This document shows positions 1 to 9,600 of a stretch of DNA of 64,000 nucleotides, piece by piece. Below the pieces are notes generated by a model. That model made no database searches and was not told the origin of the DNA. It saw only the letters and a program-made list of their open reading frames with translations. This stretch comes from Roseomonas sp. (GTDB lineage: Bacteria; Pseudomonadota; Alphaproteobacteria; Acetobacterales; Acetobacteraceae): contig JAPSLO010000004.1 in assembly GCA_031180725.1 (NCBI GenBank), positions 186,001-250,000 on the forward strand, read 5' to 3'. Position 1 is the first letter of the stretch. Every line of letters begins with the position of its first letter. A program made the translations under genes and the position numbers.

Positions 1-1665
1 GCCGCCTTCGGGCGTGCGCCAGTCGATGTTCTGCGTCGGGTCCTTGATGTCGCAGGTCTTGCAGTGCACGCAGTTCTGCGCGTTGATCACCAGCCGCGCG
101 CCGCCATTGCCGGCCTCGACCGAAGCACCCTCGCCCCTCGCCTCGGCATCCGGCGTGCCCTTCAACTCCCGCTCCGCCTCCGGTCCCACCGCCTCGTAGA
201 CGGCCGCGGGGCAGTAGCGGCTCTCGGGGCTGCGGAACTGGTCCCAGTTCACGCTCTTCCAGCGGCCCGGATCCTTCAGCACCAGGTGCGAGGGCTGGTC
301 CTCCTCGTGATTGGTGTTGGAGAGGTAGACCGAGGAGAGGCGGTCGAAGGTCAGCACGCCATCGGGTTTCGGATAAGCGATGCGCGGCGCCTCTGCAGCC
401 TTGCGCAGCGTCTCGTGGTCCTGATGGTGCGTCCAGGTCCAGGGCGCCTTGCCGCGGAACAGATAGGTGTCCAGCGCGGCGTTCAGCATGCCGCCCCAGA
501 AGCCGTATTTGGCGAAGCCGGGGCGGATGTTGCGCACCCCCTGCAGCTCCTCCCACACCCAGCTCTTCTTCAGCGCCTCGGGATAGCTCTCCAGCACCGC
601 CGGCGACTCGCCGGCCAGCGCGGCGGCGATCGCCTCCGCCGCCACCATGCCGGACTTCATGGCGGTGTGCGTGCCCTTGATCTTCGGCACGTTCAGGAAA
701 CCGGCGCAGTCGCCGACCAGCATGCCGCCCGGGAAGACCAGCTTCGGCACCGCCTGGATGCCGCCTTCGTTCAGCGCCCGCGCGCCATAAGCGATGCGCT
801 TGCCGCCTTCCAGGAAGCCGCGCACCGCCGGATGGGTCTTGAAGCGCTGGAACTCGTCGAAGGGCGAGAGCCAGGGGTTCGGATAGTCCAGCCCCACCAC
901 GAAGCCGATCGAGACCAGGTTCTCCCCGAGCATGTAGAGGAAGGAGCCGCCATAGGTGTCGGAGGGCAGCGGCCAGCCGGTGGAATGCCAGACCAGGCCG
1001 GGCTTGTGCTTCTCCTTCGGGATCTCCCACAGTTCCTTGATCCCGATGGCGAAGGTCTGCGGCGCGACGCCGGCGCGCAGGTCGAAGGTCTCGAACAGCC
1101 GCTTGGTCAGGCTGCCGCGGCAGCCCTCGGCGAAGACGGTATAGGTGGCGCGCAGCTCCATGCCGGGCTGGTAATTCGGGCCCTTTTCGCCTTCCCTCGT
1201 GATGCCCATTACGCCGGCCACCACGCCTTTCACCCGGCCATCCTCGATGATGGTCTCGGAGGCGGCGAAGCCCGGATAGATTTCGATGCCCAGCGCCTCG
1301 GCCTTGGCGCCCAGCCAGCGGCACACATTGCCCAGGCTGACGATGTAGTTGCCTTCATTGTGCATCTGCGGCGGTGTCGGCAGCTTGAAGCCGCGCCGCT
1401 CCGTCAGCAGCATGAAGCGGTCCTCGGTGACCGGCGTGGCGAGCGCTGGCGGGTCCTCGCGCCAGTCGGGCAGCAGTTCGTCCAGCGCGCGGGGCTCCAG
1501 CACGGCGCCGGAGAGGATATGGGCGCCGATCTCACTGCCCTTCTCGATCAGGCAGACATTGGTCTCAGGCGAAAGCTGCTTGATGCGGATCGCGGCGGCC
1601 AGGCCGGCCGGGCCGCCGCCCACGACCAGCACATCGAATTCCATGCTCTCCCGCGCGTCCGACAT
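1..1665 (-). CDS. Electron transfer flavoprotein-ubiquinone oxidoreductase (3' end cut by window edge)
   Basis: Inner-membrane flavoprotein that passes electrons from reduced ETF (acyl-CoA and amino-acid dehydrogenases) to ubiquinone. Reading leftward from the ATG at 1665 gives MSDARESMEFDVLVVGGGPAG, a typical N-terminal FAD-binding GGGPAG motif. Near the other end CVHCKTC (residues 532-538) followed by DIKDPTQNIDW is the family's C-terminal 4Fe-4S segment. 555 codons are present without a stop, and only a few residues should be missing beyond position 1. The start is preceded by GGGAGG at a normal distance. It is divergent from the uracil-DNA glycosylase gene with about 90 bp between starts. 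Large antisense frames here are GC-rich shadows. Identification is secure. Confidence 0.93.
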   Translation of the reverse strand, partial: MSDARESMEFDVLVVGGGPAGLAAAIRIKQLSPETNVCLIEKGSEIGAHILSGAVLEPRALDELLPDWREDPPALATPVTEDRFMLLTERRGFKLPTPPQMHNEGNYIVSLGNVCRWLGAKAEALGIEIYPGFAASETIIEDGRVKGVVAGVMGITREGEKGPNYQPGMELRATYTVFAEGCRGSLTKRLFETFDLRAGVAPQTFAIGIKELWEIPKEKHKPGLVWHSTGWPLPSDTYGGSFLYMLGENLVSIGFVVGLDYPNPWLSPFDEFQRFKTHPAVRGFLEGGKRIAYGARALNEGGIQAVPKLVFPGGMLVGDCAGFLNVPKIKGTHTAMKSGMVAAEAIAAALAGESPAVLESYPEALKKSWVWEELQGVRNIRPGFAKYGFWGGMLNAALDTYLFRGKAPWTWTHHQDHETLRKAAEAPRIAYPKPDGVLTFDRLSSVYLSNTNHEEDQPSHLVLKDPGRWKSVNWDQFRSPESRYCPAAVYEAVGPEAERELKGTPDAEARGEGASVEAGNGGARLVINAQNCVHCKTCDIKDPTQNIDWRTPEGG

Positions 1666-1756
1666 GCGCCTGCCTCCCGCGTTCATGCTCCGTCCCTGCC
1701 GGATGTAGCCGCCGGGACCATTGCGCGGAACCCCGCCAGGCGCCGATATCGCGGAC

Positions 1757-2557
1757 ATGGAGCGCGATGAGCTGCTGGCTGCGCTGCGGCTGCAGATGGA
1801 ATGGGGCGCCGACGAGGCGCTGGCCGAGCTGCCGGTGGACCGCTTCGCGGCCCCGCCACCCGCGCCTGCGCCCGTCCTGCCGGCCGCCGCGCCCCGCCCG
1901 GCTGTGGTGCCCACCCTGGCGGCCCCTGCCCTCTCCCTTGTGCCGGCCCCGGCAGCGGCGGCCCGGCTAGCGGCGGAGGCGCAGGATCTGGCCGCGCTGA
2001 AGGCCGCCATCGCCGCCACCGAATCGCCGCTGCGCGACACCGCCACCAACCTGGTCTTCGCCGACGGCAATCCGGACTCCGGCCTGATGATGATCGGGGA
2101 GGCACCGGGTGCGGACGAAGATCGGCTCGGCCGGCCCTTCGTCGGCGTCTCCGGCCAGTTCCTGGACCGGATGCTGGCCAGCATCGGGCTGGAACGCTCC
2201 CGCGACTTCTACCTCTCCAACATCCTGCCCTGGCGCCCGCCCGGGAACCGCACGCCGACCGACGCGGAGATCACCCTCTTCACCCCCTTCATCCTGCGCC
2301 ACATCGCCCTGGTGCGGCCGCGCCACCTGGTGCTGCTAGGGGGTGTCGCGGCCAAGACCCTGCTGCGGGCGAAGGATGGCATCACCCGGCTGCGCGGTCG
2401 CTGGCACCGGATGGAGGGTGAAGGGGGGGTGAGCTGGCCGGCGCTGGCCACGCTGCATCCGGCCTATCTGCTGCGCACCCCAGCCGCCAAGAAGGACGCA
2501 TGGGCCGACCTAGTCCTGCTGCGGCGTACTTTAGATGGGAGAGTCACTCCCTCGTGA
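1757..2557 (+). CDS. Family-4-like uracil-DNA glycosylase without iron-sulfur cysteines
   Basis: Predicted base-excision repair enzyme that removes uracil from DNA. The 266-residue product has a Pro/Ala-rich N-terminal tail (about residues 28-75), then the catalytic domain: GEAPGADED at 114-122 followed by GRPFVG (motif A of family 4/5), [14 protein letters not shown] in the middle, and HPAYLLR (H234) as the C-terminal motif. Family 4 enzymes normally hold a 4Fe-4S cluster with four Cys; this protein has no cysteine at all. The positions usually occupied by the first Cys pair read [11 protein letters not shown] chose the ATG at 1757 rather than the in-frame ATG at 1721 because 1721 lies in the short divergent promoter region. 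Fold and family are clear; activity on uracil is inferred. Confidence 0.85.
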   Translation: MERDELLAALRLQMEWGADEALAELPVDRFAAPPPAPAPVLPAAAPRPAVVPTLAAPALSLVPAPAAAARLAAEAQDLAALKAAIAATESPLRDTATNLVFADGNPDSGLMMIGEAPGADEDRLGRPFVGVSGQFLDRMLASIGLERSRDFYLSNILPWRPPGNRTPTDAEITLFTPFILRHIALVRPRHLVLLGGVAAKTLLRAKDGITRLRGRWHRMEGEGGVSWPALATLHPAYLLRTPAAKKDAWADLVLLRRTLDGRVTPS

Positions 2558-2685
2558 GCGCCGAAAAATGCGTTAAGATCGAGACCTAAGTCTCTGAATC
2601 TTTAATTCGCGTCGAAATTATTGAGATTTCGTTCAGACTGAGGGGTTGCGTCCCTCTGCTTGCAGCGTCTAGGGGACGCACTGCC

Positions 2686-4509
2686 ATGCGAGCGATCTGC
2701 CCCATGGCCCGGCGCCCCCGCCCGGTCCGCACCCTGCGCCGCTCGGCCCTGGTGCTCCTCGTGGGGACGACGATGTTGGCGGGGGCTCAGGTCCCTGCCT
2801 TCGGGCAACGGGCCGACCAGACCGCCATGAGCGTTCCCAGGCCCTCTACGCAGGGCGGGATCGCCGGGTTCCCGCAACCCCTCGCGCCGTCCGATGCGGC
2901 GCGGCTTCGTCGTATCTTCGAGCTTCAGGCTCGGGGCGAGAACGCAGCCGCCGCGCGCGAGGTCGAACGGCTCGATGACCGCCGGCTGGTCGGCCATGTG
3001 CTGGCCGATCGGTGGCTGCGTGGCCACGAGCCACCCGTGCCGGAGCTGATGGCTTGGCTCGCCGACCATGGCGACCACCCGGATGCGCCGGCGATCCACG
3101 CCATGCTGGTGCGCCGCGCCCCCCGCGGCCTGGTGCTGCCCCCTGCGCCGCCCGCCGACCGCCTGGCCGACGGCACCGAGACCGTGCCGGAGGAGCGCGA
3201 GCCCGCCTCGCGCAGCGTCACCCGCAACCCGGCGCTCGACCGCACCGTGCGCGACCGCGCGCGGGAGGGGAATGTCGCCGCGGCGCTTTCCGCCATCCAG
3301 CGCGCGCGGCCCGACACCGTCTACGGTGCCCTTCTCCGCGCCGAGGTTGCGCAGGCCATTTTCCAGCAGGGCCGCGACGAGGAGGCCTTCCGTATTGCCG
3401 CCGAAGCGGCGCGCAACAGCGGCGGCACCGCGCTGCCCGGCTTCGTCGCCGGCCTGGCTGCCTGGGGGCTCGGCCGGCCGGAGATCGCGCTGGCCTATTT
3501 CGAGCACGCCGCGCGCGCCGAGATCGCCTCCCCGGCCATGCGTTCGGCCGCCGCGCTCTGGACCGCGCGCGCCGCGGTCCGGGCGCGCCGGCCGCAGCTC
3601 TATGTCCCCTGGATGATGCAGGCCGCGCAGGAGCCGCGGACCTTCTACGGCCTGGTGGCGCGACGCACCCTTGGACTGCCCATGGGCTTTGCCTGGGAGA
3701 ACGAAGTCGCGGGCGAGAGCGAGGCCGCCGCCGTCGCGGAAAGCGCCGCCGGCTGGCGGGCGCTCGCGCTGCTGCAGATCGGCCAGCTTGAGCGGGCGGA
3801 GGCGGAGCTGCGCGCCCTCTGGCCGCGGGTGCAGGGCAATGCGGGGGTGATGCGCGCCATGCTGGTCGTGGCCTCTGCCGCCAACATGACGGAGCTGGCC
3901 GCGCAGTTGGCCAGCCTGCAGCAGAGCGCTGACGGCCGCCCCCGCGACTTCGCGCGTTTCCCGCTGCCGCGGCTGCGGCCGATGCAGGGCTTCCGCATGG
4001 ATCCCGCGCTGCTCTATGGCCTGGCGCGGCAGGAATCGAACTTCGACCCGCGCGCCATCTCGCCGGCCGGGGCACGGGGCATCCTGCAGATCATGCCCTC
4101 CACTGCCAGCTACGTGACGGGCGACAGCTCGCTGCGCGGCGCCGGCGCGCAGCGCCTGCACGACACCGCCTTCGCGCTGGAGGTTGGGCAGCGTTACGTC
4201 CTCTACCTGGCGCGGCACGAGCAGGTGAATGGCGACCTGATCCGACTGCTGGCCGCCTACAATGCGGGGCCGGGCAATCTCTCCCGCTGGCTGCCGGCGG
4301 TGCGGCACCGCGATGATCCCTTCCTGTTCATCGAGAGCATCCCGGTGACCGAGACGCGCAGCTACGTGCAACGCGTGCTGGCCTATTCCTGGATCTATGC
4401 CACGCGGCTCGGCATCCCCTCGCCCAGTCTCGACGACGTGGCCGCCGGCCGCTTCCCGCGGTTCATGGAACCGACCGAGGTGGCCCAGGCCGTCGCGATC
4501 CGTCGCTGA
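2686..4509 (+). CDS. Soluble lytic murein transglycosylase (Slt-type)
   Basis: Periplasmic enzyme that cleaves the MurNAc-GlcNAc bond of peptidoglycan to form 1,6-anhydro ends. 607 residues. The N-terminus is a signal sequence (RRSALVLLVGTTMLAGAQ, cleavage near AFGQ). A long helical, TPR-like superhelix covers roughly residues 40-420. The SLT domain starts near 435 with the catalytic Glu450 in LARQESNFDP, then GARGILQIMPSTA and the AYNAGPGN motif. AGGGGA lies 8 nt before the ATG at 2686; an in-frame ATG at 2704 is the alternative. It is convergent with nhaA, and a short GC hairpin at 4521-4538 lies just past the stop codon. Confidence 0.9.
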   Translation: MRAICPMARRPRPVRTLRRSALVLLVGTTMLAGAQVPAFGQRADQTAMSVPRPSTQGGIAGFPQPLAPSDAARLRRIFELQARGENAAAAREVERLDDRRLVGHVLADRWLRGHEPPVPELMAWLADHGDHPDAPAIHAMLVRRAPRGLVLPPAPPADRLADGTETVPEEREPASRSVTRNPALDRTVRDRAREGNVAAALSAIQRARPDTVYGALLRAEVAQAIFQQGRDEEAFRIAAEAARNSGGTALPGFVAGLAAWGLGRPEIALAYFEHAARAEIASPAMRSAAALWTARAAVRARRPQLYVPWMMQAAQEPRTFYGLVARRTLGLPMGFAWENEVAGESEAAAVAESAAGWRALALLQIGQLERAEAELRALWPRVQGNAGVMRAMLVVASAANMTELAAQLASLQQSADGRPRDFARFPLPRLRPMQGFRMDPALLYGLARQESNFDPRAISPAGARGILQIMPSTASYVTGDSSLRGAGAQRLHDTAFALEVGQRYVLYLARHEQVNGDLIRLLAAYNAGPGNLSRWLPAVRHRDDPFLFIESIPVTETRSYVQRVLAYSWIYATRLGIPSPSLDDVAAGRFPRFMEPTEVAQAVAIRR

Positions 4510-4627
4510 GCGTCCGGCCGGGGGACCGCACGGTCCCCGGCGGCGCGCGTCATGGCTGGATCACGAAGGCCCAAGCTGCGGCCGGCGACGCCGGCCGGAG
4601 CCGCAGCGGCGCTTCATGAGGCGGGTC

Positions 4628-5872
4628 TCAGTGCGCCCGCCGGCGAGAGGGGTCGTCGGGCGCCGGGATCTCGCGCGGAGCGACGCGCAGCACGGCATAG
4701 CCGGCCAGCCCCGCCACCAGCGACCCGGCCAGGATCCCGATCTTCGCCTCGTCCTGCAGCGCCGGCGCGCCGGGGAAGGCCAGCAGCGCGATGAACAGGC
4801 TCATCGTGAAGCCAATGCCGCAGAGCAGCGAGGTGCCCAGAAGCTGCGGCCAGGTGGCCCCCATCGGCAGATCCGCCCAGCGCAGCCGGATGACCAGCGC
4901 CGCCGCGCCGAAGACGCCCACCAGCTTGCCGAGGGCAAGCCCGAGCGCCACCCCCAGCGTCACCTCGTCGAGCAGCGCCTCCGCCCCCAGTCCGGCCAGG
5001 CTGACGCCCGCATTGGCGAAGCCGAAGATCGGCACCACCAGGAAGGCCACCGGCAGGTGCAGCGCATGTTCCAGCCGGTGCAGCGGCGATTCCACATCCT
5101 CAGGCCGGCCCGGCGTGGGATGCAGCGGGATCGTCAGCGCCAGCAGCACGCCGGCGATGGTGGCATGCACGCCGGACCGCAGCACGAAGAACCACAAGGC
5201 GACGCCCAGCAGCAGATACGGCGCCAGCCGCACCACGCCGAAGCGGTTCATCACCGCCAGCACCGCCACCACCGCGGCGGCCAGCGCCAGATCGGGCATG
5301 GAGAGTCCGGCCGTGTAGAAGACCGCGATGATGACCACCGCCCCCAGGTCATCCAGGATGGCCAGCGCGGCAAGGAACACCTTCAGCGAGACCGGCACGC
5401 GCGAGCCGAGCAGCGACATGACACCCAGGGCGAAGGCGATATCGGTGGCGCTCGGGATCGCCCAGCCGCCCAGGGCCTGCGGATTGCCTGCGTTGAGCGC
5501 GACATAGATCGCCGCCGGCACCGCCATGCCGCCCGCCGCCGCCAACCCGGGCAGCAGCCGATGCGGCCAGGTGGCCAGCCGGCCATCCAGCATCTCGCGT
5601 TTGATCTCCAGCCCGACGAGCAGGAAGAACACCGCCATCAGCCCGTCATTGATCCAGTGTTCCAGGCTGAGCGGCCCCAGATAGGTGTGCAGCGCGCCGA
5701 AATAGGCCGGTGCCAGCGGCGAATTCGCGACGATCAGCGCCAGTGCCGCCGCGCCCATCAGCACCAGCCCACCGGAGGCCGAACTGTCCAGGAAGGCGCG
5801 CAGCGCCGACAGGGGACGGCTCAACCGATCGCGCAGGAAGGGACGATCAAGCATGCTGCGCGCCTTCAGCAT
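4628..5872 (-). CDS. nhaA: Na+/H+ antiporter NhaA
   Basis: Inner-membrane antiporter that exports Na+ in exchange for 2 H+ for pH and salt homeostasis. 414 residues with about twelve membrane segments. Diagnostic motifs are [12 protein letters not shown] (about 87-97), [11 protein letters not shown] with Asp144 (E. coli Asp133) and LDDLGAVV with Asp174-Asp175 (E. coli Asp163-Asp164, the ion-binding pair). The family C-terminal half is intact ([23 protein letters not shown]). An in-frame Met at residue 7 (5854) is an alternative start. It stands alone, convergent with the transglycosylase. Confidence 0.95.
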   Translation of the reverse strand: MLKARSMLDRPFLRDRLSRPLSALRAFLDSSASGGLVLMGAAALALIVANSPLAPAYFGALHTYLGPLSLEHWINDGLMAVFFLLVGLEIKREMLDGRLATWPHRLLPGLAAAGGMAVPAAIYVALNAGNPQALGGWAIPSATDIAFALGVMSLLGSRVPVSLKVFLAALAILDDLGAVVIIAVFYTAGLSMPDLALAAAVVAVLAVMNRFGVVRLAPYLLLGVALWFFVLRSGVHATIAGVLLALTIPLHPTPGRPEDVESPLHRLEHALHLPVAFLVVPIFGFANAGVSLAGLGAEALLDEVTLGVALGLALGKLVGVFGAAALVIRLRWADLPMGATWPQLLGTSLLCGIGFTMSLFIALLAFPGAPALQDEAKIGILAGSLVAGLAGYAVLRVAPREIPAPDDPSRRRAH

Positions 5873-6068
5873 GGGCGGCGCTGCACGGAAAAATGGCGCA
5901 ATTGGGAAGATGCAAGGGCATAGGCCTCCGGCGCTGGCGGCCCGACCAGCGCAAGACCTGCCCGACGATCAGCCGTCGGACACCCTAGGGTCTATGTCTC
6001 ATGCCGCGGCGTGGTGTGCAACAGGGGCGCCAAGCCGCGGTTCGCCTCACGCCGGCGCGACAAGGACC

Positions 6069-6524
6069 TCATTCCGAGGGTGACATGCGCCGCACGATTT
6101 CCGCCGCGGTGATGTCCTCCACGCGGCTGGCCAGATGCCAGCGATGGCCGAAGGGATCCCGCAGCGTGCCCATCCGATCGCCGAAGGGCTGGTCGGCCAC
6201 CGGCCTCTCCTCCGTGGCGCCGCCGGCCAGGGCGCGGACGAAGACCTCATCCACATCGGCGACATAGACCACCAGCGAAACCGGCGTGCCGCCGATCTTC
6301 CCCGGCGAGAGCGCGCCACGCTCCGGTGCCTCTTCGCCCAGCATCACCACGCTGTCGCCCAGGCGCAGTTCGGCGTGCAGGACCGTGTCCTTCGGCCCCG
6401 GGATGCGCATGGTCTCCATCGCACCCAGGATCTCCACATACCAGGCGATCGCCTGCTTCGCGCCGACCACGCAGAGATAGGGCGAGACACGCGGCGTGCC
6501 GCTCGGAATGGCCCTGACGGACAT
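6069..6524 (-). CDS. VOC (glyoxalase/PhnB-type) superfamily protein
   Basis: 151-residue protein of the vicinal-oxygen-chelate fold. It begins MSVRAIPSGTPRVSPYLCV, then AKQAIAWYVEILGAMETMRI and ends with FGDRMGTLRDPFGHRWHLA, the usual second beta-alpha-beta unit of PhnB-like proteins. I chose the ATG at 6524 because AAGGA precedes it at a normal distance; the longer frame to 6581 begins in low-complexity sequence. Members of this group range from metal-dependent dioxygenases and isomerases to antibiotic-binding proteins, and nothing here fixes the substrate. Confidence 0.8.
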   Translation of the reverse strand: MSVRAIPSGTPRVSPYLCVVGAKQAIAWYVEILGAMETMRIPGPKDTVLHAELRLGDSVVMLGEEAPERGALSPGKIGGTPVSLVVYVADVDEVFVRALAGGATEERPVADQPFGDRMGTLRDPFGHRWHLASRVEDITAAEIVRRMSPSE

Positions 6525-6697
6525 GAGAGCGTCCTTCCGTGCTGAAGGCAGGATGCTGCGCGCCGCACCCAGGCACCGCAAGGCGCGGGCGTGTGACGCG
6601 GCGGCATGGCTGCTGAGGGTTTTCCAGGGGGGCTCTGCCCTCCGGCGGGCTTTCGGGGGCAGCGCCCCCGGAATGCCTCAGCCGGCCAGGGGCGGTC

Positions 6698-9600
6698 TCA
6701 CCCCGCCACCGGCCCTTCGGCCAGTTCCACGGCGCGTTGCAGGTCCACGCTGAGCAGGCGCGAGACGCCGCGTTCCTGCATCGTCACGCCGTAAAGGCGG
6801 TGCATCCGCCCCATGGTCAGCGGGTGGTGGGTGACGATCAGGAAGCGCGTGCCGCCGCGGCCCTGTTCGTCCGGCGTCGCCATGATCTCCAGCAGGTCGC
6901 AGAGCCGTTCGACATTCGCGTCGTCCAGCGGCGCGTCCACCTCGTCCAGCACGCAGACCGGGGCAGGATTGCAGCGGAACACCGCGAACACCAGTGAGAG
7001 TGCGGTCAGCGCCTGCTCGCCGCCCGAGAGCAGGTTCAGCGAGGCCAGCTTCTTGCCCGGCGGCTCGGCATAGATTTCGAGGCCCGCTTCCAGCGGGTCG
7101 TCGGAGCCGACCAGCGCCAGATGCGCGCGGCCGCCGCCGAACAGCCGGGTGAACAGGCCGCGGAACTCGGCATCCACCTTGTCGAAGACCACGCGCAGCC
7201 GCTCGCGGCCTTCCCGGTTCAGGTGGCCGATCTGTCCACGCAGCTTGGCGATAGCGGTGGCCACCTCCTGCCGCTCGGTTTCGATGGCATTGCGCCGCTG
7301 ATCCAGATCGTTCAGCTCGTGCTCGGCGCGCAGATTGACCGGGCCCATCTCCTCGCGCTCGCGGGTCAGGCGGTCCAGCTTGCGGCGCGCCTTCTCCTCC
7401 GCGGCCTCGGAGAGATCGGCGATGTCGGTCGGCAGCTCGGGATGCGCCTCGCCGAGCCGTTCGGTGATGCGTTCCTCCACTGCCAGCGCGGCGGCCTCAG
7501 CCGTTTCCTTGGCACCCTCGGCACGCACCTGGGCCTCCCGCGTCTGGGCGAAGCGGGTATCCGCTTCGCGGCGGTGCTGGGCGGATTCACGCAACTCGGT
7601 TTCGGCCGCCTGCAAGGCTGCCGCAGCGGCGGCGTGGGCAGCCTCGGCCTCGGCCAGCAGGCGGGCCGCGGCGGCACGGCGGGTGGCGGCTTCCTCCGGC
7701 GCGGCGGCGAGCGCGGCCACCTCAGCTTCCGCCTCGGCCAGGCGTGCGGCGAGATCCTCGGTGCGGGCAGCGGCTTCGGCGTGGCGGGCTGACCAATCGG
7801 CCTGTTCCGGCCCGATCGTCTCCTGCCGGGCGGCGATGCGCGTGCCTTCCGCAGCCAGGGCGGCGCGGGTGTCGCGGGCCTCTGCCTCCGCCCGCCGGGC
7901 AGCGGCAAGCGCGGCGCGGGCCGCCTCCACCTCGGCGCGGAGTTGGTTCAGGTCGGGCGCCGCCTCGCGCGCGGCGCGCGCCTCGGCCAACGCCGCCTCG
8001 GCGGCCTCACGTTCGGCGGCCAAGCGTTCGATCTGGGGCGCGAGGGCGGCCAGCCGCGCCTCGGCCTCGGCGGCGCGGGCGGTCAGGGCCTGCGCCTCCT
8101 GCCGCATGCGCCCGAGCGTGGCCTCGGCCGTGCGGCGCGCCTCGCGCGCGGCGGCCTCGGCCTGGATCGCCTGCTGCTCGGCCTGGGCGGCGGCCTCGCG
8201 CGCCGCGCGGGCGGCAACCGCGTCCGGTGCCTCAGCGCGGGCCGCGCGGGCCGCCTCGACGGCGGCCAGCGCCGCCTGCAACTCGGCCTCCAGCCGGGCA
8301 AGTTCCGGCTCGACCGCGGCCAGCCGCTGCTCGGCCTGCGCGGCGCGGGCGGCGATCCGCTCCGCGGCGGAAGTGGCGGCAGCGAGCCGGCGCTCCGCCT
8401 CTCCCCGCGCCGTGCGGCAGGCAGCCTCCGCGGCGCGCGCTTCCTGCTCGGCCCGGCCGGCCTCGGCGGCGGCGGCCTGGGCCGCGCCGAGATCGGGCGC
8501 GGCGGCGACACCGGCGCGGGCTTCCTCCAGCGCGGCCGCAGCGGCGGCCATCTCGGCCTCCAGCCGGGCGAGTTCCGGCTCGATCGCGGCAAGCCGCGCC
8601 TCGGCCTCGGCGGCGCGGGCGACGATGCGCTCGGCCGCGGAGGCGGCGGTGGCGGCGCGCTGCTCCGCCCGGCCGCGAACCTCCCGGCGGCGGGCTTCCT
8701 CGGCGCGCGCCTCTTGCTCGGCCCGGCCGGCCGCGGCGGCTTCGGCCTCGGCGGCGGCGCGGTCGGGCACGGCGGCCAGCGCCGCGCGCGCCTCGGCCAC
8801 CTTGGTGGAGGCCGCGTCCATTTCGGCCTGGAGCCGGTCGAGCTCGGCGCTGATCCCGGCGAGCCGCTGCTCGGCCTCGGCGGCGCGGGCGGCGATGCGC
8901 TCCGCGGCGGCGATGGCCGCAGTGGCGCGCGCCTCGGCCGCCGTGCGGGCCTCGCGGCGCCGGGCCTCCTCGGCACGCGCGAGCTGTTCCTGCTGCGCAG
9001 CCTCGGTGCGGGCGCCGAGCGCGGCGGCGGCGGCGGCCTCCGCCTGGTCCAGCACGACCTGGGCCGCACGCAGCTTGTTGCGCTGGGCGAGGCGCACCGC
9101 CCCCGGGCTCGGCGCGCCAGGGCGGGCGCAATAGCCGTCCCAGCGCCAGAGCGCGCCCTCCTCCGTCACCAGCGCCTGGCCGGGGCGGAGCTCAGCCAGC
9201 AACGCCTCCCCATCCGTGCCGCGCGGCAGCAGCCCGACCTGGGACAGCGCGCGGGCCAGCGCCGAGGGCGCCTCCACCAGCCGGGAGAGCGGGGTCGCAC
9301 CGCCCGGCAGCGCCGGCGGCGCCTCGAGCGGCGGCAGGGCGCGCCAGTGGCGCGGCGCGATCAGGTCGAGCGGGCTGTCCAGCGCCTCGCCGATCGCCAT
9401 GCCGAGCGCGGCCTCGAGGCCGGGCGGGACGGTGATGGCGTCCAGCACCGGCGCCATGCCGGAGGCGGCGGCGCCCGCGCGGGCCAGCTCGGTCAAGGCC
9501 GCGACCTCGGCGCGCGCCTTGGCGAGGGCGCCCTCGGCCTCAGTGGCAGCGGTGCGGGCGGCCTCATGGCGGGACTGCGCGGCGGCGCGGGCGGCCTCGG

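Noticed and set aside
4521-4538. Terminator between the transglycosylase gene and nhaA
   Set aside because: The GGGGACC/GGTCCCC stem has no T-run on either strand. It may be a bidirectional hairpin, but support is too weak to list.
4397-5923. 508-residue plus-strand frame over nhaA
   Set aside because: Gln/Arg/His-rich antisense of nhaA, whose minus-strand frame has all ion-binding residues.
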